Positions 55,021 through 63,822 of a stretch of 64,000 bases of DNA are shown piece by piece. The notes beneath the pieces are model-generated. The model saw nothing but the letters and a program-made list of their open reading frames with translations. It ran no database searches and was not told where the DNA came from. Source of the DNA: Leifsonia sp. Root4. Its GTDB lineage: Bacteria; Actinomycetota; Actinomycetes; Actinomycetales; Microbacteriaceae. The stretch's first letter is position 1. Each line of letters starts with the position of its first letter. Location of the stretch: positions 84,364-148,363 of the forward strand of contig NZ_LMDN01000001.1 in assembly GCF_001425085.1 (NCBI RefSeq). The letters run 5' to 3'. The translations under genes were made by a program, and so were the position numbers.

Positions 55021-56604
55021 CTAGGGGCGAGGTTCCGCGACCTCGTCACGTCCGGCTGCGTCGAGACCGGCTCCGTCGACTCCGTCGCCGGCGAGCAGCT
55101 CCTCCTCAACCGCTCCGCCGTAGCCCTCGGCCTCCGGGTCGCCGTGCAGCCCGCCGGAGACGGCGTACTCCTCTTCCGGTGAGAGCACGAGGCGCTTGCG
55201 CCCCCACACCGCGAAGCCGATCAGCATGACGGCGTAGACGACGACGATCGCGACGATCGCCGGCCCGAAGGTCGGGTTCAGCAGGAAGCCGACGAAGATC
55301 AGCGCCGCGATGATGGCCGCGATGATCGCGCCTGGGACACCCCACGGGCTGATGTAGGGCCGCTTGGCGTTCGGGAACTTCTTGCGCAGGATCACGAAGG
55401 CCGTCATCTGCAGCAGGTACGCCAGCACGGCACCCCAGACGGCGATGTTCAGCACGATCGCGCCGGCTACGCCGGCCGATCCGCCGGCGGAGTCCACGAT
55501 GACGAGCGCGACGAAGCCGATGATGCCGCCGGCGAGCAGCGCGACCCATGGCGTCTGGCGCTTGCCGGTGAGCGAGAGGAACTTCGGGTAGTAGCCGGCA
55601 CGCGAGAGCGAGTACATGTTGCGTCCGTAGGCGAACATGATTCCCTGCAGGGATGCCAGCAGTCCGACGAGTGCGAAGAGTGCGAGCACTGCGGCGACAC
55701 CGTCACCGACGATGGCCCTGAACCCGTCGAGCAGTGGCTCGCCAGCAACACCCGTTGCCTCGGCGCCGAGGATTCCCGTGTTGAGGAACAGCACCAGGAG
55801 CCCGGTCACGATGAGCGTTCCGCGCGCCCAGAGGCCGGCACGCGGGATGTCGCGCACCGGGTTGTGCGCCTCTTCGGCGGCGAGTGGCAGTTCCTCGATG
55901 CCGAGGAAGAACCACATGGCGAAGGGCAGCGCGAACAGGATCGGCAGCACGCCGTGCGGCAGGAAGGAGCTCTGTCCGGCATCCGGGACGATGTCGAAGA
56001 GCTTGTCCCAGCTGAACAGGCCGGAGGTCATCGCCATCACCGAGAACACCAGCAGGATGCCGATCGAGATGATCGAGACGACGATCGCGAAACGGAAGGA
56101 GATCGCAGCACCGGCGGAGTTCAGCAGGATGAACGCGACGTAGAGAACGATCCACCACACCCACGCCGGCATCGAGAAGCCGAGCAGCTCCGAGGTGATG
56201 CTGTCGGCGTACGCGGCCGAGAAGTACACGATGACGGCCGTCGTCGCGACGTACTCGATCGTCTCGGCCAGGCCGGTGACGAAACCGCCCCACGGCCCCA
56301 TCGCCGCGCGGGAGAAGGAGTATGCGCCTCCCGTGTGCGGCATGGCGGAGGACATCTCCCCGATGGAGAAGATCAGGCCGTAGTACATGACCACGAGCAC
56401 GGCGAAGGCGATGAGCATTCCGCCGAAGCCGGCGAAGTCGATGCCGAAGTTCCAGCCGGAGAAGTCGCCGGAGATCACGGCGGCGACGGCGAGTCCCCAG
56501 AGTCCCCAGACGCCGGCGGAGCGCCTGAGCTTGCGCTTCTCAAAGTAGCCGGCTTCGGCAGTCGTATAGGTGACTCCCGACACATTCAAGGTGTCTTTGG
56601 ACAT
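55021..56604 (-). CDS. APC-family permease, ethanolamine permease type
   Basis: A 527-residue transporter with about 12 membrane segments. The start region GVWGLWGLAVAAVISGDFSGWNFG and the block YYGLIFSIGEMSSAMPHTGGAYSFSRAAMGPWGGF match the ethanolamine permease subfamily (TIGR00908-like) better than general amino acid permeases. FFLGIEELPLAAEEAHNP fits helix 6 and its loop. The long acidic C-tail (from SPEEEYAVSGG) is cytosolic and not conserved. It is divergent from a glutamine-synthetase-like gene with which it shares a 241-bp regulatory region, so uptake and degradation are probably co-regulated. Confidence 0.88.
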   Translation of the reverse strand: MSKDTLNVSGVTYTTAEAGYFEKRKLRRSAGVWGLWGLAVAAVISGDFSGWNFGIDFAGFGGMLIAFAVLVVMYYGLIFSIGEMSSAMPHTGGAYSFSRAAMGPWGGFVTGLAETIEYVATTAVIVYFSAAYADSITSELLGFSMPAWVWWIVLYVAFILLNSAGAAISFRFAIVVSIISIGILLVFSVMAMTSGLFSWDKLFDIVPDAGQSSFLPHGVLPILFALPFAMWFFLGIEELPLAAEEAHNPVRDIPRAGLWARGTLIVTGLLVLFLNTGILGAEATGVAGEPLLDGFRAIVGDGVAAVLALFALVGLLASLQGIMFAYGRNMYSLSRAGYYPKFLSLTGKRQTPWVALLAGGIIGFVALVIVDSAGGSAGVAGAIVLNIAVWGAVLAYLLQMTAFVILRKKFPNAKRPYISPWGVPGAIIAAIIAALIFVGFLLNPTFGPAIVAIVVVYAVMLIGFAVWGRKRLVLSPEEEYAVSGGLHGDPEAEGYGGAVEEELLAGDGVDGAGLDAAGRDEVAEPRP

Positions 56605-56707
56605 TCACATTCCTTCGCGCTCTGGGTGCGACCCCGCACAAACGGGGCCGGCGGCTGGGCAGGTGACTTGCTGGCATGACTATAGGGCCTGCAATGGTTC
56701 GACGTAC

Positions 56708-56727
56708 ATACCTTTAGAAGAAAGTAT
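56708..56727. promoter_or_regulatory. Operator-like dyad between permease and ligase genes
   Basis: ATACCTTTAGAAGAAAGTAT pairs ATAC(C)TTT with AAAGTAT, one base inserted. It is AT-rich in a GC-rich window and lies between a minus-strand TATAGT (-10 of the permease) and a plus-strand TTGACC (-35 of the ligase). Likely target of the GntR/FadR gene at 61.2 kb. Confidence 0.45.
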
Positions 56728-56845
56728 TTCGACGATTTCTGCGAGCTGGTCTCAAATTTGACCTGCCGCGCTGAACGTTCCTGTGATGTAATGGTCGCAA
56801 AGCAAACCATTCTTGGTTCTGTGTGTGCTCACTGAGGAGATGCGT

Positions 56846-58213
56846 ATGACCCCCCGCTCCGGAAACCTGTCGCTCGAGGAGCTCACCGCTCTGGTCAGGG
56901 TCGGCGAGATCGACACGGTCATCGTGGCCTTCACCGATATGCAGGGGCGCCTGGTCGGCAAGCGGGTCTCCGCCCGGCTGTTCGTCGAGGATGCCGCGGA
57001 GCACGGCGTCGAGTGCTGCAACTACCTCCTCGCGGTCGACGTCGAGATGAACACGGTCGACGGCTACGCCATGTCCGGCTGGGAGCGCGGCTACGGCGAC
57101 ATGGCGATGATCCCCGACTTCGACACCCTGCGCATGGTGCCGTGGCTGCCGGCGACCGCCATGGTCACCGCCGATCTGCAGTGGCTCGACCACAGCCCCG
57201 TCGTCGCATCGCCCCGCCAGATCCTCAAGGCCCAGCTCGAGCGCCTCAGCGAACGGGGGCTCGTGCCCTTCGTCGGCACGGAACTGGAGTTCATTGTCTT
57301 CGACGACAGCTACCGCCAGGCCTGGGCCAAGGGCTACCGCGAACTGACCCCGGCATCCGATTACAACATCGACTACGCGCTGCTCGCCTCGACCAGGATG
57401 GAGCCGCTGCTGCGCGACATCCGCAACTCCATGGACGCCGCCGGCATGTACTCGGAGGGCGTGAAGGGCGAGTGCAATCTCGGTCAGCAGGAGATCGCCT
57501 TCCGCTACGCCCACGCCCTGGCCACCTGCGACAACCACTCGATCTACAAGAACGGTGCGAAGGAGATCGCGGACGCGCACGGCAAGAGCCTCACCTTCAT
57601 GGCGAAGTTCAACGAGCGCGAGGGCAACAGCTGCCACATCCACATCTCGTTGCGCGGCGAGGACGGCTCCGCCGTGTTCGCCGACGCGAGCGATGAGCAC
57701 GGCATGTCGAAGATGTTCCGCCACTTCATGGCTGGCCAGCTCGCCGCCATGCGCGAACTCACGCTGTTCTTCGCCCCGAACATCAACTCGTACAAGCGCT
57801 TCGTTGACGGCAGCTTCGCCCCGACGGCCGTCGCGTGGGGCCTCGACAACCGCACCTGCTCGCTGCGTGTGGTCGGCCGCGGCCACGGCATGCGCGTGGA
57901 GAACCGCGTTCCCGGTGGCGACGTCAACCAGTACCTGGCCGTCGCCGCCCTCATCGCCGCCGGCCTGCACGGGATCGAGAACGAGCTCGAGCTCGAGGAC
58001 GTCTTCGTCGGCAACGCGTACGACGGCGACGCAGAGCGCGTGCCGAGCAGTCTGCGCGAGGCCGCCGCCCTGTTCTCCGAGTCGGCGATCGCCCGCGCGG
58101 CGTTCGGCGACGAGGTGGTCGATCACTACCTGAACAACGCGGCCGTCGAGCTCTCCGCCTACGACGCGGCCGTCACCGACTGGGAGCGCATCCGTGGCTT
58201 CGAGCGACTCTGA
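56846..58213 (+). CDS. Glutamine-synthetase-like gamma-glutamyl ligase (GlnA4/PuuA type)
   Basis: A 455-residue member of the GS-III-like/PuuA group. Catalytic-site motifs are GTELEFIVF (metal Glu pair), SEGVKGECNLGQQEIAF (Glu), NSCHIHISL (ATP/metal His), KRFVDGSFAPTAVAWGLDNRTCSLRV and ENRVPGGDVNQYLAVA. The adenylylation-site Tyr loop of true GlnA is absent. In actinobacteria such enzymes glutamylate amines: GlnA4 of Streptomyces acts on ethanolamine, PuuA on putrescine. Next to an ethanolamine-type permease I infer gamma-glutamyl-ethanolamide synthesis. ATG with GAGGAG 6 nt upstream. It overlaps the hydrolase by 20 bp. Confidence 0.88.
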   Translation: MTPRSGNLSLEELTALVRVGEIDTVIVAFTDMQGRLVGKRVSARLFVEDAAEHGVECCNYLLAVDVEMNTVDGYAMSGWERGYGDMAMIPDFDTLRMVPWLPATAMVTADLQWLDHSPVVASPRQILKAQLERLSERGLVPFVGTELEFIVFDDSYRQAWAKGYRELTPASDYNIDYALLASTRMEPLLRDIRNSMDAAGMYSEGVKGECNLGQQEIAFRYAHALATCDNHSIYKNGAKEIADAHGKSLTFMAKFNEREGNSCHIHISLRGEDGSAVFADASDEHGMSKMFRHFMAGQLAAMRELTLFFAPNINSYKRFVDGSFAPTAVAWGLDNRTCSLRVVGRGHGMRVENRVPGGDVNQYLAVAALIAAGLHGIENELELEDVFVGNAYDGDAERVPSSLREAAALFSESAIARAAFGDEVVDHYLNNAAVELSAYDAAVTDWERIRGFERL

Positions 58214-58952
58214 GAGACTCGCCGCCGCCCCGGTGATCGGCATCACCACCTACCTGGAGCAGGCGCAGACCGGCGTGTGGGACGTGCGGGCGTCATTCCT
58301 GCCCAAGGTCTACATCGACGCGGTGACGGATGCCGGCGGCATCGCCGTGCTTCTGCCGCCGCAGCCCGTGAGCCCTGCGACGGCACGGCGACTGCTCGAT
58401 TCGCTCGACGGCCTCATCGTCTCCGGCGGCGCCGATGTGGATCCCGCCCGCTACGGTCAGCAGCCACACGCCAAGACCGGAGCGCCGCGCACCGACCGTG
58501 ACGCGTGGGAGGACGCACTGCTGACTGCGGCCATCGACGCCGAGCTGCCGTTCCTCGGCATCTGCCGGGGCGCCCAGATGCTCAACGTCGCACTCGGCGG
58601 CACCCTGCACCAGCACCTGCCCGACGTCGTCGGCAGCGAGAAGTACCAGCCGGCACCGGCGGAGTTCGGCAGCGAATCCGTGAGCGTCGCGGCGGGCACC
58701 GCCCTCTCCGCTCTCCTCGGCGACGAGCTCGACGTGCACGTCTACCACCACCAGGCGCTCGATCGGGTGGCCGATGGACTCATCGTGAGCGCGCGGACCG
58801 ACGACGGCGTGATCGAGGCGGTCGAACTGCCGAGTGTTCCATTCGGAGTCGCCGTGCAGTGGCATCCGGAGGAGAACGCGGCGGACCGACGACTCTTCGC
58901 CGGCCTCGTGGTCGCCGCGGGGAAGTACGCGAGCCAGAAGGAGCAGCAATGA
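58194..58952 (+). CDS. Gamma-glutamyl hydrolase (PuuD-like, peptidase C26 family)
   Basis: A 252-residue class I glutamine-amidotransferase-like hydrolase. The nucleophile is in GICRGAQMLNV and the His-Glu pair in VQWHPEENA. The start region VIGITTYLEQAQTGVWD matches the PuuD family, which splits gamma-glutamyl amides made by PuuA. It would release glutamate and the oxidised amine product at the end of the pathway. It starts at GTG with GGGAG upstream and overlaps the ligase by 20 bp and the aldehyde dehydrogenase by 4 bp. Confidence 0.92.
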   Translation: MASSDSERLAAAPVIGITTYLEQAQTGVWDVRASFLPKVYIDAVTDAGGIAVLLPPQPVSPATARRLLDSLDGLIVSGGADVDPARYGQQPHAKTGAPRTDRDAWEDALLTAAIDAELPFLGICRGAQMLNVALGGTLHQHLPDVVGSEKYQPAPAEFGSESVSVAAGTALSALLGDELDVHVYHHQALDRVADGLIVSARTDDGVIEAVELPSVPFGVAVQWHPEENAADRRLFAGLVVAAGKYASQKEQQ

Positions 58953-60304
58953 GCTACACGATCATCAATCCTGCCGACGAGAGCATCGTGCAGAGCGTCG
59001 AGCACCTGGACCTCGAGGCGACGGATGCCGCCATCGCCCGCGCGGCGCTCGCGCAGCGTGCCTGGGCGCCAGTCGCACCGGCGGACAAGGCCCGTGCGCT
59101 CCGCCGCTTCGCCGCTGCCGTCGACGCCGACATCGAGAACCTCGCACAGACCGAGATGCGCAATTCCGGCCACCCCATCGCGCAGGCGCGCTGGGAGGCC
59201 GGACATGTCCGCGACGTGCTCGACTACTATTCCGCATCGCCTGAGCGACTCTTCGGCAAGCAGATTCCGGTCGCCGGAGGCCTCGACGTCACCTTCAACG
59301 AGCCGCTGGGCGTCGTCGGCGTGATCACGCCGTGGAACTTTCCGATGACAATCGCCGCGTGGGGTTTCGCACCGGCGCTGGCCGCCGGCAACGCCGTCGT
59401 GCTGAAGCCGGCGGAGTGGACGCCGCTCACCAGCATCCGCCTGGCGGAACTCGCCCTGGAATCCGGGCTGCCAGAAGGACTGTTCCAGGTGCTGCCCGGC
59501 CGTGGCTCCGTCGTCGGCGAACGCTTCGTGACGAATCCGACGGTGCGCAAGATCGTCTTCACCGGCTCGACCGCGGTCGGCAAGCGGATCATGGCCGGCT
59601 GCGCAGATCAGGTCAAGCGCGTCACTCTCGAACTCGGCGGCAAGAGCGCCAATATCGTCTTCGCCGATTCCGATCTCGAGAAGGCCGCGGCGACGGCGCC
59701 GTACGGTGTCTTCGAGAACGCCGGCCAGGATTGCTGTGCCCGCAGCCGGATCCTCGTGCAGCGAAGCGTCTACGACCGGTTCATGGAGCTGCTCGAGCCG
59801 GCCGTGCAGGGCGTCGTGGTCGGCGATCCAGCGCTGGAGAGCACGGAGATGGGTCCGCTCGTCTCCCGTGCCCACCTCGATTCGGTGAGTTCCTTCGTTC
59901 CGGATGACGCACCGATCGCCTTCCGCGGCAGCGCGCCGAGCGGCGCCGGCTATTGGTTCGCGCCGACCGTGCTGACGCCGGAGCGCGGGGACCGCTGCGC
60001 CCGCGAGGAGATCTTCGGCCCGGTCGTCACCGTGCTCCCCTTCGAGGACGAAGCCGATGCCCTCCAGCTGGCCAATGACAGCGACTACGGCCTCTCTGGC
60101 TCCATCTGGACCCGCGACCTCGGCCGCGCCATCCGGGTCGCGCGCAGCGTCGACTCGGGCAATCTGTCTGTCAACTCGCACTCCTCCGTGCGGTACAGCA
60201 CCCCGTTCGGCGGATTCAAGCAGTCCGGGCTCGGCCGCGAACTCGGCCCGGACGCCCCGCTGGCATTCACCGAAACCAAGAACGTCTTCCTCGCCGTCGA
60301 CTGA
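58949..60304 (+). CDS. Aldehyde dehydrogenase (gamma-glutamyl-aminoaldehyde oxidising type inferred)
   Basis: A 451-residue NAD(P)-dependent aldehyde dehydrogenase. Motifs: VVGVITPWNFPMTIAAWG with the oxyanion Asn, KPAEWTPLTS, FTGSTAVGKRIM, LELGGKSANIVF with the general-base Glu, GQDCCARSR with the catalytic Cys, and EEIFGPVVTVLPF. It lacks about 40 N-terminal residues of the longest ALDHs but is otherwise full. It is translationally coupled (ATGA) to the PuuD-like hydrolase, so it probably oxidises a gamma-glutamylated aldehyde before hydrolysis. Free aldehyde would be the alternative. Confidence 0.92.
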   Translation: MSYTIINPADESIVQSVEHLDLEATDAAIARAALAQRAWAPVAPADKARALRRFAAAVDADIENLAQTEMRNSGHPIAQARWEAGHVRDVLDYYSASPERLFGKQIPVAGGLDVTFNEPLGVVGVITPWNFPMTIAAWGFAPALAAGNAVVLKPAEWTPLTSIRLAELALESGLPEGLFQVLPGRGSVVGERFVTNPTVRKIVFTGSTAVGKRIMAGCADQVKRVTLELGGKSANIVFADSDLEKAAATAPYGVFENAGQDCCARSRILVQRSVYDRFMELLEPAVQGVVVGDPALESTEMGPLVSRAHLDSVSSFVPDDAPIAFRGSAPSGAGYWFAPTVLTPERGDRCAREEIFGPVVTVLPFEDEADALQLANDSDYGLSGSIWTRDLGRAIRVARSVDSGNLSVNSHSSVRYSTPFGGFKQSGLGRELGPDAPLAFTETKNVFLAVD

Positions 60305-60316
60305 CACACGAACAGA

Positions 60317-60356
60317 GCTTGAAAGAGCAGAGCATGAACGAGCAGAGCATGAAAGA
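60317..60356 (+). repeat. Tandem start-site repeat before the SDR gene
   Basis: The unit GAGCAGAGCATGAA occurs twice and partly a third time (GAAAGAGAGCACCATG), so successive in-frame ATGs each follow a purine-rich stretch. The real start could be any of them. Confidence 0.6.
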
Positions 60357-60363
60357 GAGCACC

Positions 60364-61170
60364 ATGAGCGCAGCAGTTTCCCCCACGATCACCCCCATCG
60401 ACCTGACCCAGCGCCTGGCCGGCAAGGTCGCCGTCATCACCGGCGGCGCCAGCGGAATCGGCCTCGCCACCGCGAAACGCTTCGCCGCGGAGGGCGCGCG
60501 CGTCGTCATCGGCGACATGGACGAGACGACGGGCGCTGCGGCGGCCGAACTCGTCGGCGGCCTGTACGTGAAGGTCAACGTCACGGACGAGGAGCAGGTC
60601 AACAACCTCTTCGACACGGCGGCGGCCACCTACGGTTCCGTCGACATCGCCTTCAACAACGCCGGCATCTCGCCGCCCGATGACGACTCCATCGAGACGA
60701 CGGAGCTGCCGGCGTGGGAGAAGGTGCAGGACGTCAACCTCAAGTCGGTCTATCTCTGCTCCCGCGCAGCGCTCCGCCACATGGTGAAGCAGGGCAAGGG
60801 CTCGATCATCAACACGGCGTCGTTCGTGGCCGTGATGGGCTCGGCGACGTCGCAGATCTCCTACACCGCGTCCAAGGGCGGTGTGCTCGCGATGAGCCGG
60901 GAGCTCGGGGTGCAGTTCGCCCGCCAGGGCATCCGCGTCAACGCCCTCTGCCCCGGCCCGGTCAACACCCCGCTGTTGCAGGAACTCTTCGCCAAGGATC
61001 AGGAGCGTGCTCAGCGCCGCCTCGTGCACATTCCGGTCGGCCGTTTCGCCGAACCCGAGGAGCTCGCGGCGGCCGTCGCGTTCCTCGCCAGCGACGACTC
61101 CTCCTTCATCACCGGATCGACGTTCCTCGTCGACGGCGGCATCAGCTCGGCCTACGTCACACCGGTCTGA
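60364..61170 (+). CDS. SDR dehydrogenase, candidate alcohol-oxidising step
   Basis: A 268-residue classical SDR: VAVITGGASGIGLATA, NNAGISPPDDDS, the catalytic Ser in NTASFVAVMGS, and YTASKGGV, and VDGGISSAYVTPV at the end. It lies in the permease-ligase-hydrolase-ALDH operon. Since no flavin amine oxidase (PuuB) is present, an SDR acting on a gamma-glutamyl amino alcohol would supply the aldehyde for the ALDH. Three earlier ATGs (60319, 60334, 60349) are in frame within a small direct repeat; I prefer the last ATG, after AGAGAG. Confidence 0.88.
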   Translation: MSAAVSPTITPIDLTQRLAGKVAVITGGASGIGLATAKRFAAEGARVVIGDMDETTGAAAAELVGGLYVKVNVTDEEQVNNLFDTAAATYGSVDIAFNNAGISPPDDDSIETTELPAWEKVQDVNLKSVYLCSRAALRHMVKQGKGSIINTASFVAVMGSATSQISYTASKGGVLAMSRELGVQFARQGIRVNALCPGPVNTPLLQELFAKDQERAQRRLVHIPVGRFAEPEELAAAVAFLASDDSSFITGSTFLVDGGISSAYVTPV

Positions 61171-61220
61171 GCACCACCACTGAGCACCTCGCCATTGGCA
61201 ACCGAGCCTAAGCTGGAATG

Positions 61221-61982
61221 ATGGTCGATTCACCGGACACAGCACAGCACGGCCTCCTGAGCGCCGAGCTGCTGCTGCGACCCGGGAAGACGGCCAACGC
61301 CTTCGAGGAGACGGTGCAGCGGCTGCTGCAGACGATCCGGCTCGGGCTCATCGCTCCGGGAGAGAAGCTGCCGGCCGAGCGGGAACTCGCCGCGATGCTC
61401 TCGGTGAGCCGTGACACCTTGCGCGAGGCGATCGCCGCCCTGACGGAGGCCGGTTATGTGCTCTCGCGGCGCGGTCGCTACGGCGGCACCTTCGTCGTCG
61501 ACCCCGTGCCGCGCGGCACGCCGACGGTGGACGCGAACGGCGAGTTGCGGGAGCGCCGAGAGGTGCCGGTTACCGAGATCGAAGACACGATCGTGATCCG
61601 CAGCATCCTCGAGCTCGGCGCGGCCAGACAGGCCGCCATGTGTGAGCTCAGCGGCGTGGACAGGGAGCGGCTCTGGCAGGCGCTGGAAGATTGCCGGAGC
61701 GCCGCGCCGGGTGACTACCGCAGGCACGACTCCCGCCTGCACCTTCTGATCGCGGAACTGGTCGGCTCCCCCAGCCTGGTTCCCCTCGTGGCCGATGTCC
61801 GCATGCGGGTGAATGAGCTGCTCGACGACATCCCCCTGCTCGCCCCCAACATCGCGCACTCGAACGAGCAGCACGAGGCGATCGTGCGTGCCATCTTGCG
61901 CGGCAACCCGGATGCCGCCGCCGAGGCGATGAGCGAGCACATCGCAGGCTCCGAGGCCCTGCTGCGCGGCTTCCTCGCCTGA
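61221..61982 (+). CDS. GntR/FadR-family regulator of the gamma-glutamylation cluster
   Basis: A 253-residue regulator with an N-terminal winged helix (GEKLPAERELAAMLSVSRDTLREAIAALTEAGYVLSRRG) and an FCD domain (metal-type residues in RRHDSRLHLLIAEL and a late HSNEQHEAIV). It ends the catabolic cluster and probably represses the permease/ligase intergenic promoters until a pathway compound binds. TAAGCT lies 6 nt before this ATG; another ATG stands directly before it, but a leaderless mRNA fits the second. Confidence 0.9.
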   Translation: MVDSPDTAQHGLLSAELLLRPGKTANAFEETVQRLLQTIRLGLIAPGEKLPAERELAAMLSVSRDTLREAIAALTEAGYVLSRRGRYGGTFVVDPVPRGTPTVDANGELRERREVPVTEIEDTIVIRSILELGAARQAAMCELSGVDRERLWQALEDCRSAAPGDYRRHDSRLHLLIAELVGSPSLVPLVADVRMRVNELLDDIPLLAPNIAHSNEQHEAIVRAILRGNPDAAAEAMSEHIAGSEALLRGFLA

Positions 61983-62260
61983 GTGTTCCGACGCCACCGG
62001 CGTGCTCGACGCTCCACCATCGTGCCAGCGCACTCGGCTTCGGTCGCTGCCTCGTTCCTCGGCTGCTCCCTCGAGTCAGCGTGCGCGACGCGCAGCGTCG
62101 CGAAAGGCCGCAGCCGTCACCAAGGCAACTTTTGGAATCGCAAGCGATGCTGGTGCGGTTTCTACGAGGAGCCGCGCCTGCGTGGTTCCTCGACCGCTCC
62201 CGAAGCTTTGAGCGGGTGCGCGAGAGGGGCGGCGGGATCTGCGACCCGGTCGCGAGCAGA
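61983..62260. other. Intergenic stretch with dispersed repeat, no gene
   Basis: The 329 bp between the GntR gene and the AzgA gene hold the second 72-bp repeat and the strong terminator at 62261. Several short open frames cross it, but none has a ribosome site or a recognisable domain. I see no RNA gene. Confidence 0.6.
62088..62159. repeat. 72-bp dispersed repeat, copy 2
   Basis: Partner of 51361-51432: first 20 and last 12 bp identical, 54 of 72 positions identical overall, no gaps. Contains GCGACGC-GCA-GCGTCGC near its left end. Confidence 0.75.
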
Positions 62261-62305
62261 AACGACGAAGGGTCGGATGCCAGCGGCATCCGACCCTTCG
62301 TCGTT
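62261..62305. terminator. Perfect 21-bp hairpin after the AzgA gene
   Basis: AACGACGAAGGGTCGGATGCC pairs without mismatch to its complement around AGC. It lies 6 bp beyond the AzgA stop and can end the minus-strand transcript. Confidence 0.93.
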
Positions 62306-62311
62306 CAGCGG

Positions 62312-63781
62312 CTACGCGCCGAGCATGGCCTCGATCGGGCCGCGCACGAAGTAGAGCAGGAAGCCGGCCGCGACGATCCAGAGCAGCGGGCTGATGCCCT
62401 TGCCCTTGCCGGAAAGCGAGCGGATGAGCACCCAGGCGACGAAGCCCGCGCCGATTCCGTTGGCGATCGAGTAGGTGAGCGGCATCACGATGATCGTGAG
62501 GAACACCGGCAAAAGCACGGAGAACTCGCTGAAGTCGATGTCCTTGATCTGGGTCATCATCATGGCACCGACAATCACCAGGGCGGCGCTGGCCACCTCG
62601 GAGGGGACGATCGAGGTGAGCGGCGTGAAGAACATGGCGATCAGGAAGAGCAGACCGGTGACGATGTTGGCGAAACCGGTGCGGGCGCCCTCGCCGATGC
62701 CTGCGCCGGATTCGATGAACACGGTGTTCGAGGAGCTCGAGCTGAAGCCACCGGCGACCGCACCGATGCCCTCAACGACGAGCGCGCTCTTCAGTCGGGG
62801 GAAGTCGCCGTTGGCATCGGCCAACTTGGCCTCATTGGAGAGGCCTGTCATGGTGCCCATCGCGTCGAAGAAGTTGGTGAACACGAGGGTGAAGACCAGC
62901 ATCAGGGCCGCCAGGGCGCCGATGCGTTCGAAGCTGCCGAAGCTGACGTCGCCGACGAGGCTGAGGTCGGGAAGGCTGACCCACTGTGCGGGCAGCTCAG
63001 GAACGGAGAGGCTCCAGCCGCCGGGGTTCGGCTTGCCGTCGACGAAGGAGGGGCCGAGCTTCATGATCGCTTCGACGATCACGGCGATGACGGTGCTGCC
63101 GACGAGACCGATGAGCAGCGCGCCCTTCACCTTGCGGGCGACGAGCACACCGGTGATCAGCAGCGTGATGATGAAGACGAGAGTCGGCACGGTGGCGACC
63201 GAGCCCTCGACGCCCAGGCCGACGGGCGGTGACGCGGCACCGGTCGAGGTCACGAAGCCGGCATTGACGAGGCCGATGAACGCGATGAACAGACCGATGC
63301 CCACGGTGATGGCGAGCTTCAGCTGGATCGGGACGGCCTCGAAGATCAGGCGGCGGAGGCCCGTGGCGGCCAGCAGCACGATGATCAGGCCGTTCACGAC
63401 GACGAGGCCCATGGCCTCCGGCCAGGTGACCTGACCGACGACGCTCACCGCAAGGAAGGAGTTGATGCCGAGTCCGGCGGCGAAGCCGAAGGGCAGTCGG
63501 GCGATGACGCCGAACAGGATCGTCATGACACCGGCCGTGAGGGCGGTGACGGCGGCGACCTGCGGGAACGCGAGCATGTCGCCGTTCACATCGGGGTGAC
63601 CGCTCAGGATGATCGGGTTGAGGATGACGATGTACGCCATGGTCACGAAGGTGACGATGCCGCCGCGCATCTCGGTGGCGAAGTTGGAGCCGCGCCGGGT
63701 GATCTCAAAGTAGCTGTCGAGTCGGGACTTCAACCCCGTCGGTGGTGTTACTGGCGTCTCAGTGGCCGTTGACTGCGAAAT
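62312..63781 (-). CDS. AzgA-type purine (adenine/guanine/hypoxanthine) permease
   Basis: A 489-residue transporter of the AzgA-like branch of the nucleobase-cation symporter family, with about 12-13 membrane segments. Motifs: RGGIVTFVTMAYIVILNP, FGFAAGLGINSFLA and the late FFDAMGTMTGLSNEA. It takes up purine bases with protons. The best ribosome site (AAGGAG, 6 nt spacing) points to ATT TCG CAG as the start, just before the family's conserved N-tail (GLKSRLDSYFEI). ATGs 21-22 codons upstream have no ribosome site, and a TAGAAT -10 box lies inside that extension. So an AUU start is likely. Confidence 0.88.
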   Translation of the reverse strand: MSQSTATETPVTPPTGLKSRLDSYFEITRRGSNFATEMRGGIVTFVTMAYIVILNPIILSGHPDVNGDMLAFPQVAAVTALTAGVMTILFGVIARLPFGFAAGLGINSFLAVSVVGQVTWPEAMGLVVVNGLIIVLLAATGLRRLIFEAVPIQLKLAITVGIGLFIAFIGLVNAGFVTSTGAASPPVGLGVEGSVATVPTLVFIITLLITGVLVARKVKGALLIGLVGSTVIAVIVEAIMKLGPSFVDGKPNPGGWSLSVPELPAQWVSLPDLSLVGDVSFGSFERIGALAALMLVFTLVFTNFFDAMGTMTGLSNEAKLADANGDFPRLKSALVVEGIGAVAGGFSSSSSNTVFIESGAGIGEGARTGFANIVTGLLFLIAMFFTPLTSIVPSEVASAALVIVGAMMMTQIKDIDFSEFSVLLPVFLTIIVMPLTYSIANGIGAGFVAWVLIRSLSGKGKGISPLLWIVAAGFLLYFVRGPIEAMLGA

Positions 63782-63822
63782 GGCTAGCTCCTTGCGCTGA
63801 AAATGTGTGAAATCCCCGGCCA

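Noticed and set aside
55021-61982. Putrescine (Puu) pathway
   Set aside because: Three enzymes resemble PuuA, PuuC and PuuD, but PuuB is missing and the permease is of ethanolamine type. Not fully excluded.
62002-62211. Short plus-strand open frame between GntR and AzgA genes
   Set aside because: No ribosome site, no recognisable domain; it spans the 72-bp repeat.
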